DNA of 52,223 nucleotides from Bradyrhizobium campsiandrae (lineage in GTDB: Bacteria; Pseudomonadota; Alphaproteobacteria; Rhizobiales; Xanthobacteraceae): assembly GCF_014529705.1 (NCBI RefSeq), contig NZ_JAANIH010000063.1, positions 1-52,223 on the forward strand, given 5' to 3'. A program made the position numbers and the translations under genes. Numbering within the stretch: the stretch's first letter is position 1; each line of letters opens with the position of its first letter. Under the pieces are notes generated by a model. It had not been told where the DNA came from. It saw only the letters and a list, made by a program, of their open reading frames with translations, and did not search any database. Shown piece by piece: positions 33,723-42,440 of the stretch.

Positions 33723-35590
33723 CGAGAGGCGCCGGGAGTTCCCGGTCGCGATCGCGTTGCGCGGTCGTCGGACGCCTGCTTGCGCAGGAAGCCTTCGAGA
33801 TCGGCCTGCACCGAATAGGGTGTCGGAATCGCATCGCCCGCGGCATCGACCGCCGTGTCGAGGCAGCGGCGCAGCATGCGCGCGAGCTCGGCCTTGCGAT
33901 AGGGCTTTGTCAAAAACGGCGCGCCCATGGTGGCGCCGCCCGGCGTGTGCTGGGTGTCGTGGGCGTAGCCCGAGGTGAGCAGCACCCGGAGCGAGGGCCG
34001 CGCGGCCACCATCTGATCGGCGAGCTCGCGTCCGTTGAGGCCGCCGGCCATCACGATGTCGGTGAAGAGCAGGTCGAACCGCGTGCCGCTGGCGGCAATC
34101 GCGAGCGCCTCGGTCGCATTGGCGGCGGGGATGACCTGGTAGCCGAGGCTCTTCAGCTGCACCGTGACGTATTGGCGGACGTCGGGGTCATCCTCGACAC
34201 AGAGGATGGTCTCCGTGCCGCCCACGATCTTACGCGCATCATAGCTTGCGGGGCGCAGCGCGCTGGTCTCGGCCTTCGGCAGGTAGATGGTGAAGACCGT
34301 GCCCTGGCCTTCTTCGGATCTGACCTTGATGCCGCCGCCCGACTGCTTGACGAAGCCGAACACCATGCTGAGCCCGAGACCGGTGCCCTTGCCGACTTCC
34401 TTGGTCGAGAAGAACGGATCGAAGATGCGCTCGACGATCGCCTGCGGAATGCCGGTGCCGGTGTCGGCGACCTCGATCTCGACATAATCGCCGGCATAGC
34501 CGGCGCCGACCGCGACGGCCTCGCGTACGCCGAACACGACGTTGCGCGTCCTCAGGGTCAGGCGGCCGCCGTCCGGCATGGCGTCGCGGGCGTTGATGGC
34601 GAGATTGAGCAGCGCCGAGGAGAGCTGCCCGCGATCGGCGAAGGCCAGCCAGACGTTGTCGTCGAACTTCCTGACGATCTCGATCTTCCTGTCGAAGGTC
34701 GCCAGCAGCAGCTTCGCGAGCTCCTCGAGCAGGTCGTTGACGTCGATCTCCGCCGGCTGCAAGGCCTGCTTGCGCGCAAAGGACAGCAGGCTCGAGGTCA
34801 GCACCGCGCCGCGATCGGCGGCTTCGCTGATCAGCTTGGTGATGGTGGCGAGCGGTGGGTTGTCCTTGACGGCGTCGGCGAGAATCTCGATCGTGCCCGT
34901 GATCACCGTGAGCATGTTGTTGAATTCGTGCGCGATGCCGCCGGTGAGCTGGCCGACCGCCTCCATTTTCTGCGATTGGATCAACTGCTCCTCGGCGGCA
35001 CGCTTCTGCGTCACGTCCTTGACGAAGACGTTGATGATGGTGCGGCTGCCGAGGCGAAGCGCCGAGCTCGATACCTCGACCAGGATCTCGTCGCCGTTCC
35101 GGTGCACGAGGCTCACTTCGAAGCGGATACCGATCGGCGTATCGGACAGTTCCGGCAAGAGCCGCGTCATGCGTTGCTTGAAGCTTGCGCGCAGCGGCTC
35201 GGCGACGAGCAGCGCGACGACGTCGGCGCCGATCGCCTCGGTGCGCGACCATCCGGTCAGGGCCTCCGCCTGGAGGCTCCACTCCAGCACCTTGCCGGCG
35301 TCGTCGGTCTGAATGAAGGCATCGAGCGCAGTCTTGATGACCGCCTGCGTCATCTGCACGCTGTCGGCGCGTGCCTGCGCCTGCTCCGCCAATTGCGCGG
35401 CGAGGCGCGCCTGCTGCGACGTCGCGATCCTGGTTGCGCAGAGCCGCGCGAGCAACACTGCCACGGCGGCGCTGACGAGCAGCGCAACCATCTGGGCGGC
35501 GCCGAACCCAGGGCCGGAAACGACGAGCGCCACGGCGGTCACGACGGCCTGTGCGGCCATCGCTGCTGTCAGAAGCCCCCTGAGTGCCAT
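33719..35590 (-). CDS. Hybrid sensor histidine kinase with C-terminal receiver
   Basis: The 623-residue protein has two membrane segments (about 5-25 and 33-52), a coiled linker, a PAS domain (about 80-195), HisKA with H221 in GGIAHEFNNML, an HATPase domain with N-box LAINARDAM, G1 DTGTGIP and G2 GKGTGLGLS, and a receiver with D511 in LLFTDIVMAGG. The receiver is fused to the kinase, and no response regulator or phosphotransfer gene is next to it, so it is an orphan. The input signal is unknown; the short periplasmic loop suggests sensing through the membrane segments or the PAS domain. Confidence 0.92.
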   Translation of the reverse strand: MALRGLLTAAMAAQAVVTAVALVVSGPGFGAAQMVALLVSAAVAVLLARLCATRIATSQQARLAAQLAEQAQARADSVQMTQAVIKTALDAFIQTDDAGKVLEWSLQAEALTGWSRTEAIGADVVALLVAEPLRASFKQRMTRLLPELSDTPIGIRFEVSLVHRNGDEILVEVSSSALRLGSRTIINVFVKDVTQKRAAEEQLIQSQKMEAVGQLTGGIAHEFNNMLTVITGTIEILADAVKDNPPLATITKLISEAADRGAVLTSSLLSFARKQALQPAEIDVNDLLEELAKLLLATFDRKIEIVRKFDDNVWLAFADRGQLSSALLNLAINARDAMPDGGRLTLRTRNVVFGVREAVAVGAGYAGDYVEIEVADTGTGIPQAIVERIFDPFFSTKEVGKGTGLGLSMVFGFVKQSGGGIKVRSEEGQGTVFTIYLPKAETSALRPASYDARKIVGGTETILCVEDDPDVRQYVTVQLKSLGYQVIPAANATEALAIAASGTRFDLLFTDIVMAGGLNGRELADQMVAARPSLRVLLTSGYAHDTQHTPGGATMGAPFLTKPYRKAELARMLRRCLDTAVDAAGDAIPTPYSVQADLEGFLRKQASDDRATRSRPGTPGASR

Positions 35591-35725
35591 GGTCTCCTAC
35601 CGACGACGTCAGCCGCGGACCCCCAAAGTCCGCCTGTCAAATGAGTCCGGCTTCCTGTGAGCTACAGACTCCCTGCGGCGACGTCGAGGGCAATTTCCGG
35701 CGGTATCGGGGCGAGGTTTTCGGGC

Positions 35726-36358
35726 TCAACTTGCCGGCGAATCGGTCTGGCGCAACGTCGTGACCCAGACCACGCGCGCGGCCTGTTGCGTCGGGTTGTC
35801 GAACATGTGCGGTACGATACTCGGGAAGCGGAAGCTGTCGCCCGCTTCGAGCACATGGGCCTGGTTGTCGAGCCACAGCCGCAGGCTGCCGGAGAGGACG
35901 TAGCCGGCCTTCTCGCCGGTATGCTGCAGGAAGTCGGTGCCAGAGGAGGCACCGGGATTGAGCGTGAGCTCGTAGAGTTCGAGCTGGCCCTTGCCTTCCG
36001 GGGTGAGCGCTTCCTTGACGACGCCGCTGGCGGTGAGCCGCAGCAGTCGCCGGTTGTTCTTGCGCACGATGTAGCGCTGCACATCAGTGGGATCGCTGGT
36101 CTCGAAGAAATAGGAGATCGGCACGTCGAGCGCGATCGAGAGCAGGCGCAGCGTCCGAATCGAGGGCATGGCGCGTGCGCGTTCGAGCTGGCTGATCATG
36201 CCGGTGGAGAGGCCGGTCTTGTTGGCGACGTCCTGGATCGAGAGGCCGGCGCGCTGGCGCAGGAGCCGCACGGTCTCGCCGAGGCGCTGGTCGGTCGCAT
36301 CCTCGGCTTCGATCGCCGGAGCCTCCTTGGTGTGGTTCGAGTCGCCGCGACCATCCAT
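35726..36358 (-). CDS. XRE-family regulator with C-terminal cupin sensor
   Basis: The 210-residue protein has an N-terminal HTH_3 domain (about 26-80, LRQRAGLSIQDVANKTGLSTGMISQLER) written here only in part by motif (GLSTGMISQLERA), and a C-terminal cupin (about 120-200, with TGEKAGYVLSG and GDSFRFPSIVPH). This PuuR-like layout usually controls amine or amino-acid catabolism. GGGAGA six bases before the ATG at 36358 decides the start; another ATG at 36376 would add six residues. It is divergent from the ABC importer operon, its likely target. A GCGGAC/GTCCGC stem (35615-35633) lies between its end and the kinase start. Confidence 0.9.
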   Translation of the reverse strand: MDGRGDSNHTKEAPAIEAEDATDQRLGETVRLLRQRAGLSIQDVANKTGLSTGMISQLERARAMPSIRTLRLLSIALDVPISYFFETSDPTDVQRYIVRKNNRRLLRLTASGVVKEALTPEGKGQLELYELTLNPGASSGTDFLQHTGEKAGYVLSGSLRLWLDNQAHVLEAGDSFRFPSIVPHMFDNPTQQAARVVWVTTLRQTDSPAS

Positions 36359-36473
36359 GCCGCTTCTCCCATGCATCGTCTTGGCCGCGGACCGCGTCGA
36401 TCCGAAGCTTCAGTCGGAGTGAAAAGACGGCGCATACTAGCAATGCGATTGACAGCTGTATTTAGTCATGGTG

Positions 36474-36493
36474 AAATTTTGATCGAAAAATTT
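36474..36493. promoter_or_regulatory. AT-rich inverted repeat, candidate XRE-cupin operator
   Basis: AAATTTT-GATCGA-AAAATTT is a perfect 7-bp inverted repeat, 25 bases downstream of a TTGACA hexamer (36449-36454). It is in the 220-base divergent region between the regulator and the ABC operon. The spacing suits repression by a dimeric HTH protein. Confidence 0.5.
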
Positions 36494-36578
36494 AGAAGCA
36501 CTAAAGCCCACTCCTGTCCCTTTGCCGGGGTCTCGGGGGCGCGGGAGACGGTGCCGCGTGCGGGAACGGAGACTGGTC

Positions 36579-38270
36579 ATGGCAGACAACACCGGCAAGT
36601 TCGGCGTTGGCGGACTGCATCCTCTCGGCATTCCAACTCGCCGACAATTCTTCCAGCTTGGCGCCGGCGCCGCAGCCGGATTGACGCTGTCAGGCAATGC
36701 CCTTGCGCAGACAGAGCGTCCTGGCACTCCGCCGGACAAGCCACGCGGGCAGGTGATCGCGGCGCTGTCGCAGGAGCCGACCGTCTTTCATCCCCTGATG
36801 CCCGGCATCGAGGTCGATCAGGGCGTCTGGTGGCAGGTATTTTCCCCGCTCTGGTTCATCGATCCCGACGGCAAGTTCGTGCCCGACCTCGCGCGCGAAG
36901 TGCCGACCGTCGAGAACGGCGGCCTGTCGGCCGACGGCCTCACCTGGAAGGTCAAGCTGCGCAAGGACGTGAAGTGGCACGACGGCACCGCCTTCACGGC
37001 CGATGACGTCAAGTTCTCGCTCGATCTGATCAACAATCCCGACTTCCGCGTCCGCAATCGTGTCGGCCACAGCCTGGTCAAGGACATCACCATCGTCGCG
37101 CCCGACGAGATCCACTGGCGAATGGAAGCTCCCTATTCGCCCTACATGTCGATCCTGTCGCTCACCTTCATCGTGCCCAAGCACATCCTGGAGAAGGTGT
37201 CGGATCCGAATTCGTCGCCGTTCCACAACGCGCCCGTCGGCACCGGGCCGTTCAGCTGGGGCGAGCGGGTGCCCGGCGACCACATTCAGTTGAACGCCTA
37301 TGCCGGCTATCATGGCAAGGGACCTTACGTCGAACGCGTGGTCTTCAAGTATATTCCCAGTTTGACCGTCCTCTACACCCAGTTCCGCACCGGCCAGGTC
37401 GATTACACCGGCCTGCAGGGCATTTTGCCGAACTTCGTGCAGGAGGCGAAAGCGCTGAAGGCGCGCAAGATCTTCGTGTCGTCGACGTCGTCGGTGGAGC
37501 ACATCGCGCCCAATCTGGAGTTCGGCCCGTTCGCCGATCGCGCGGTGCGCGAGGCGCTCTACCTTGCCATCAACAAGCAGGCGATCATCGATGCGCTGAA
37601 CTACGGCCTGCCGACCCAGACCGAAAGCTTCGTGCCGCAGGAGGCGTGGTCATTCCAGCAGGGCCTGCCGCAACACAAATACGATCCGGCCAAGGCCAAC
37701 GCGCTGCTCGATGCTGCCGGCTGGGTACGGGACTCCGGCGGCGTGCGCGAGAAGGGCGGCGTGAAGCTCGAATTCACCAACTCGACGACCTCTGGCAATG
37801 CCGTGCGCGAGCAGACGCAGCAGCTCCTGATCCAGGACTGGCGCGCGATCGGCGCCAGCATGCGCGTCAACAACATGCCGGCCGCGGTGATCTGGGGCGA
37901 TTTCTGGCAGCAGTCGAAGTTCAACTCGGTGATCGTCGGGGTCAATTTCATGCTGGGCAGCGACCCTGATGTGACGCCGCGGTTCGGCTCCGGCGCCATT
38001 CCGGCCAAGGGCGGCCGTGGCTACAACACCTACCAATATCAGAGCGCGGAGGCCGATCGTCTCCTTGCCGAGGGCGCCAGGCAATTCGATCTCGAACAGC
38101 GCAAGAAGACTTATGGCGACCTGCAAAAACTGATCCGCAACGACCTTGCGATCCTGCCGCTGTTCCAGGGCTTCATCGCCGAGGGCGTGAAGGAGGGGCT
38201 GCAGGGCTTCCGGCCCAACATCAACACCTCGAGCAATTGCTGGAACATCCGCGAATGGTACTGGGCCTGA
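36579..38270 (+). CDS. ABC transporter substrate-binding protein, peptide/opine type (family 5)
   Basis: The 563-residue protein has a twin-arginine signal, PTRRQFFQLGAGAAAG with R21-R22, cut near ALAQ at 44. The mature part is the DppA/OppA fold (LAREVPTVENG, LRKDVKWHDGTAFTADDVKFS, NAPVGTGPFSWGE). I set the start at the ATG at 36579 (MADNTGKFGVGG). It is the first gene of a six-gene operon with two permeases, an oxidase, a reductase and a fused ATPase. The ligand could be a dipeptide, opine, D-amino acid or modified amine; sequence does not decide. Confidence 0.93.
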   Translation: MADNTGKFGVGGLHPLGIPTRRQFFQLGAGAAAGLTLSGNALAQTERPGTPPDKPRGQVIAALSQEPTVFHPLMPGIEVDQGVWWQVFSPLWFIDPDGKFVPDLAREVPTVENGGLSADGLTWKVKLRKDVKWHDGTAFTADDVKFSLDLINNPDFRVRNRVGHSLVKDITIVAPDEIHWRMEAPYSPYMSILSLTFIVPKHILEKVSDPNSSPFHNAPVGTGPFSWGERVPGDHIQLNAYAGYHGKGPYVERVVFKYIPSLTVLYTQFRTGQVDYTGLQGILPNFVQEAKALKARKIFVSSTSSVEHIAPNLEFGPFADRAVREALYLAINKQAIIDALNYGLPTQTESFVPQEAWSFQQGLPQHKYDPAKANALLDAAGWVRDSGGVREKGGVKLEFTNSTTSGNAVREQTQQLLIQDWRAIGASMRVNNMPAAVIWGDFWQQSKFNSVIVGVNFMLGSDPDVTPRFGSGAIPAKGGRGYNTYQYQSAEADRLLAEGARQFDLEQRKKTYGDLQKLIRNDLAILPLFQGFIAEGVKEGLQGFRPNINTSSNCWNIREWYWA

Positions 38271-38297
38271 TGCCTCTGGCCAGCTGGATCGCTTGAG

Positions 38298-39248
38298 ATG
38301 GCCCGTTACGTCCTCAACCGCCTGGCGCAGGCGGTCATAATGCTGGTGATCGTCTCCGCGATCGGCTTCGCGCTGCTGCATCTGGCGCCCGGCGGCCCGC
38401 TGTCGCAATTCGCAGCCTCCGCGCAGATGACGCAGGAGGATCTCGACCGCGTCTCCAGGCAGCTCGGGCTCGATCGTCCGTTGCCGATCCAATATCTGGA
38501 CTGGTTCGGCCGCATGCTGAAAGGCGATTGGGGCAAGTCCTATCGCGACGGCGAGGCCGTGCTGTCGGTGATCTCCTCGCATCTCGGTGCGACGCTGGAG
38601 CTGATGACGACAGCGACCATCATCGCCGTGCTGCTCGGCTGCTGGATCGGCATCTTGGGCGCGCTCCGGCGCTACTCGCTGTTCGATTCGCTCGCGACGG
38701 TCGGCGCCATGATCGCGCTGTCGATCCCGACCTTCTGGTTCGGCCTCGTCACCATCTACGTGTTCTCGGTGACGCTCGGCTGGCTGCCCGCCGGCAACCG
38801 CGAGACGGTTGGCGACGGCTCCTTTCTCGACCTGCTGCATCATCTCATTGCGCCGGCGATGGTGCTGGGGCTGGTCGAGACCGCGATGTGGGGGCGCTTC
38901 ATGCGTTCCTCCATGCTCGAGGTGATCAACCAGGATTACATCCGCACCGCACGCGCCAAGGGCATGCCGGAATGGCGCATCCTCACCGTCCATGCCTTGC
39001 GCAACGCGCTGCTGCCGATGATCACGGTGGCGGGCCTGCAATTTCCGACGCTGCTCGGTGGCGCGCTGGTGACCGAGACCGTGTTCACCTGGCCCGGCAT
39101 GGGCCGGCTGTTCCTGGATTCGATCGGCTATCGCGACTACCCCGTGGTGATGGGCATCCTGATGTTCTCGGCGATCATGGTGCTGATCGGCTCGCTGCTT
39201 GCCGACATACTCTACGCCGTCGTCGATCCGCGCATCCGGGTGGGCTGA
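38298..39248 (+). CDS. ABC transporter permease, DppB type
   Basis: The 316-residue inner-membrane permease starts MARYVLNRLAQAVIML and has about six membrane segments. The EAA-like cytoplasmic loop is visible as DYIRTARAKGMPEWRILTVH. It begins 27 bases after the binding-protein stop and is followed after 4 bases by its partner permease. Confidence 0.93.
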   Translation: MARYVLNRLAQAVIMLVIVSAIGFALLHLAPGGPLSQFAASAQMTQEDLDRVSRQLGLDRPLPIQYLDWFGRMLKGDWGKSYRDGEAVLSVISSHLGATLELMTTATIIAVLLGCWIGILGALRRYSLFDSLATVGAMIALSIPTFWFGLVTIYVFSVTLGWLPAGNRETVGDGSFLDLLHHLIAPAMVLGLVETAMWGRFMRSSMLEVINQDYIRTARAKGMPEWRILTVHALRNALLPMITVAGLQFPTLLGGALVTETVFTWPGMGRLFLDSIGYRDYPVVMGILMFSAIMVLIGSLLADILYAVVDPRIRVG

Positions 39249-39252
39249 AGCA

Positions 39253-40128
39253 ATGGCGACCGTGGCTCTCTCCACCGCTCATCCCGCACCCCGTCTCGCC
39301 GCGTGGCGACGGTTTTGCCGGCACCGGCTCGCGCTTGCAGGCGCCCTGACCATTGTGCTGCTTGTCCTCGCCTCCGCCTTCGGTCCTTACCTGCTGCCGT
39401 TCGACGACACCTATATCGACATCATGAAGCGGTTTGCCCCGCCGCTCTCGGGCGCGCATATCCTCGGCACCGACGAGCTCGGCCGCGACGTGCTGGCGCG
39501 GCTGATGATGGGCGCGCGCGTCTCGCTGTCGATCGGCTTCGTCGCGATGGTGATCGCGATGGTGGTCGGCATCGTCGTCGGCGCCTTTGCCGGCTTCTAT
39601 GGCGGCGTCGTCGGTGCGGTCCTGATGCGGCTCGTCGATGCCGTGCTGTGCTTTCCAACCATCTTCCTGCTGCTCGCGCTGGCGGCGCTCACCGAGCCCG
39701 GCTTCGCCACCACCACGGTGCTGATCGCGGCGACAGCCTGGATGTGGGTGGCCCGCGTCGTCGAGGCCCAGGTGCGCTCGCTGCGGGAGCGCGAATTTGC
39801 GGTCGCAGCCCTCGCCTTCGGCTCGTCGAACCTGCGGATCATGTTCCGTGAGCTCGTGCCCAATGCGATGGCACCGATCCTGGTGGCTGCGACGCTCAAC
39901 GTCGCCAAGGCGATCCTGCTGGAATCCTATCTCAGCTATCTCGGCTACGGCATCCAGCCGCCGGCGGCGAGCCTCGGCAACATGCTCAACAACGCGCAGA
40001 TCTATCTCACCAGCGCGCCGTGGCTTGCGATTGCGCCCGGCATCGTCATCACGCTGGCGGTGACGAGTTTCAACTTCCTCGGTGACGGCCTGCGCGACGC
40101 GCTCGATCCGCGGATGAACATCCCATGA
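39253..40128 (+). CDS. ABC transporter permease, DppC type
   Basis: The 291-residue permease has an N-terminal membrane segment (RLALAGALTIVLLVLASAF), the conserved HILGTDELGRDVLARLMMGA and the EAA loop EREFAVAALAFGSSNLRIM. I chose the ATG at 39253 (MATVALSTAHPAP), four bases after the DppB stop. It pairs with the upstream permease as a heterodimer. Confidence 0.93.
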   Translation: MATVALSTAHPAPRLAAWRRFCRHRLALAGALTIVLLVLASAFGPYLLPFDDTYIDIMKRFAPPLSGAHILGTDELGRDVLARLMMGARVSLSIGFVAMVIAMVVGIVVGAFAGFYGGVVGAVLMRLVDAVLCFPTIFLLLALAALTEPGFATTTVLIAATAWMWVARVVEAQVRSLREREFAVAALAFGSSNLRIMFRELVPNAMAPILVAATLNVAKAILLESYLSYLGYGIQPPAASLGNMLNNAQIYLTSAPWLAIAPGIVITLAVTSFNFLGDGLRDALDPRMNIP

Positions 40129-40162
40129 CAAAGAGATTCGAACTGATCTTTAGGAGTGCATC

Positions 40163-41491
40163 ATGTCCCCGCCGCTCAACCGTATAAACAGCGACGAACG
40201 CCTGCCGGCGCAGGCAGATGTCGTCGTCATCGGCGGCGGCGTCATCGGCGTCTCCGCGGCCTATCATCTTGCGAAGAAGGGCCTCTCGGTCGCGCTGGTC
40301 GAAAAGGGCCATGTCGGCGGCGAGCAGTCGAGCCGCAATTGGGGCTGGTGCCGCCAGCAGGGCCGCGCCCGCGAGGAAATCCCGCTTGCTCGCGAAGCCC
40401 TGCGTCTGTGGGAAGACATGCAGAACGATGCCGGCGTCGATGCCGGCTTCCGCCGCACCGGCGTGCTGTTCCTGACCAAGAGCAAGGACGAACTCGCGAG
40501 TTGGGAGCGCTGGGCGGCGGTCGCGCGCGAGATGCAGGTGCATTCGACCGTGCTGACGCCGGCCGAGGTGGCCGAGCGCATGCCTGGCAATACCGACACA
40601 TGGGTCGGTGGCCTGCACACGCCAAGCGACGGCCGCGCCGAACCGTCGATGGCCGTGCCGGCACTCGCCACCGCCGCGCGCAAGCACGGCGTCACCATTC
40701 ATCAGGGCTGCGCCGCGCGCGGGCTGGAGACGACAGGCGGGAAGGTTAGCGCGGTCGTCACCGAGAAGGGCACCATCCGCACGCAGTCCGTGCTGCTGTC
40801 GGGCGGCGCGTGGTCGTCGCTGTTCTGTCGCCGCCACGGTATCGAGCTGCCGATCGGTCTCGTCAACGCCACCGCGTGCCGCACCACGCCGGGGCCGGAG
40901 ATCACCTCGGGCGCGCTCGGCACCGATTTCTACTGCATCCGCCGCCGCCTCGATGGCGGCTTCACGCTGGCCTTGCGCAACCGCGGCACGGTCGAGCTAT
41001 CGCCCGACCTCTTCCGCTACGCGCGCACCTTCTGGCCGACCTATCAGCACCGCAAGAACGGATTGAAGCTGTCGTTCGGCAAGTCGTTCTTCGACCAGCT
41101 CATGCGCGGCACCGGCTGGAGCTTCGACAAGCCGTCTCCGTTCGAAGCCGAGCGCGTGCGCGATCCCGCGCCCGATATGTCGCTGGTCACTGCCGCGCTC
41201 GCGGCGCTGATCAAGTCGAACCCCGAGTTGAAGGATATCGAGATCGCGGAAGCCTGGGGCGGCACCATCGACTGCACGCCGGACACGATCCCGGTGATTT
41301 CGCCGGTCGATGCACTGCCCGGATTCTTCCTCGCTACCGGCTTCTCCGGTCATGGTTTCGGCATCGGCCCCGCGGCCGGCAAGCTTGCCGCCGACATCGT
41401 GACCGGCGCAACGCCGCTGGTCGATCCCGCGCCCTACAGCCACAAGCGCATGATCGACGGCCGTCGGCTCGCGCCGGTCAGCCCGTTCTGA
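40163..41491 (+). CDS. FAD-dependent amino-acid/amine oxidase (DAO family)
   Basis: The 442-residue flavoprotein has the FAD motif VVVIGGGVIGVSAAYHL (glycines at 24-29), an adenine-site E48 and the C-terminal ATGFSGHGFGIGPAAGK. NWGWCRQQGR at about 59-68 is a subfamily marker next to the flavin. It resembles D-amino-acid dehydrogenase and gamma-glutamylputrescine or sarcosine oxidases. TAGGAG precedes the ATG. In this operon it should oxidise the imported compound to a 2-oxoacid or imine. The exact substrate is unknown. Confidence 0.9.
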   Translation: MSPPLNRINSDERLPAQADVVVIGGGVIGVSAAYHLAKKGLSVALVEKGHVGGEQSSRNWGWCRQQGRAREEIPLAREALRLWEDMQNDAGVDAGFRRTGVLFLTKSKDELASWERWAAVAREMQVHSTVLTPAEVAERMPGNTDTWVGGLHTPSDGRAEPSMAVPALATAARKHGVTIHQGCAARGLETTGGKVSAVVTEKGTIRTQSVLLSGGAWSSLFCRRHGIELPIGLVNATACRTTPGPEITSGALGTDFYCIRRRLDGGFTLALRNRGTVELSPDLFRYARTFWPTYQHRKNGLKLSFGKSFFDQLMRGTGWSFDKPSPFEAERVRDPAPDMSLVTAALAALIKSNPELKDIEIAEAWGGTIDCTPDTIPVISPVDALPGFFLATGFSGHGFGIGPAAGKLAADIVTGATPLVDPAPYSHKRMIDGRRLAPVSPF

Positions 41492-41504
41492 GGGCGCTTG
41501 CGGC

Positions 41505-42431
41505 ATGACGGTTCTCTACAAGGCCAATCTGGTTCGCGGCGCGGAATGGGCGCGCTTCTTCGCCGAGCGCGCCCCTGGCGTGCCCTTCCGGCTCTGGCCC
41601 GATATGGGCGATCCCGCTGATGTGCGCTATCTGGTGGCGTGGCAGCCGCCTGACAACATCGCGGCGACGTTCCCCAATCTCGAACTGGTGTTCTCGGTCG
41701 GCGCCGGCGTCGATCAGTTCGATATCACGAAGCTGCCGCCGCACGTTCCGCTGATCCGCATGATGGAGCCCGGCATCACCGATCGCATGGTCGAATATGC
41801 CTGCATGTCCGTGCTCGCATTGCATCGCGATCTCGTGCAGTTCATCGGCCAGCAGCGCGCCCAGGTCTGGCACGAGCTCCCTCCGACCTATACAAGCGAG
41901 CGGCGCGTCGGCGTGATGGGGCTCGGCCTGCTCGGCCAGGCCGTGCTCGAACGGCTCAAATCATTCGGCTTCTTGCTTTGCGGCTGGAACCGCTCGCCGC
42001 GGGAGATCGACGGTGTCACCTGTTATGCCGGCGCCGACGCCTTGCCTGATTTCCTGGCGCAGACCGACATCCTCGTCTGTTTGCTGCCGCTGACATCGGA
42101 GACGCGCGGCATCCTCGACGCCAATCTGTTCGCGCGTCTGCCACGCGGTGCGCGGCTGCTCAATGTCGGGCGGGGCGCGCATCTGGTCGAGGCCGATCTC
42201 ATCGCGGCGCTGGACAACGGTGCGCTGTCCGCCGCCGTGCTCGATGTCGCCGAGCCCGAGCCGCTGCCGGCGGGCCATCCGTTCTGGAGCCATCCGCGCA
42301 TCCTGCTGACGCCGCACATCGCCAGCACGACGAAGCCGGAAACCGCGGTCGACTACGTGCTCGACACCATCGCGCGCCATCGCCGCGGCGAGGAATTGCC
42401 GGGGCGTGTCGACCGTGACCTCGGCTACTAG
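41505..42431 (+). CDS. Glyoxylate/hydroxypyruvate reductase A-like 2-hydroxyacid dehydrogenase
   Basis: The 308-residue cytoplasmic enzyme has the Rossmann motif GVMGLGLLGQ (137-145) and the catalytic trio of the D-2-hydroxyacid dehydrogenases: R223 in NVGRG, E252 in PEPLPAGH and H271 in TPHIAS. The overall pattern is GhrA-like, which reduces glyoxylate or hydroxypyruvate with NADPH. Placed 13 bases after the oxidase gene, it probably reduces the oxoacid made there. Alternative: it oxidises an imported 2-hydroxyacid. Confidence 0.88.
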   Translation: MTVLYKANLVRGAEWARFFAERAPGVPFRLWPDMGDPADVRYLVAWQPPDNIAATFPNLELVFSVGAGVDQFDITKLPPHVPLIRMMEPGITDRMVEYACMSVLALHRDLVQFIGQQRAQVWHELPPTYTSERRVGVMGLGLLGQAVLERLKSFGFLLCGWNRSPREIDGVTCYAGADALPDFLAQTDILVCLLPLTSETRGILDANLFARLPRGARLLNVGRGAHLVEADLIAALDNGALSAAVLDVAEPEPLPAGHPFWSHPRILLTPHIASTTKPETAVDYVLDTIARHRRGEELPGRVDRDLGY

Positions 42432-42440
42432 GATCGTCAC

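Noticed and set aside
37650..39275. A 541-codon minus-strand frame opposite the ABC binding protein and permease
   Set aside because: It is a mirror of high-GC coding DNA with no family motif; the plus-strand genes are clear.
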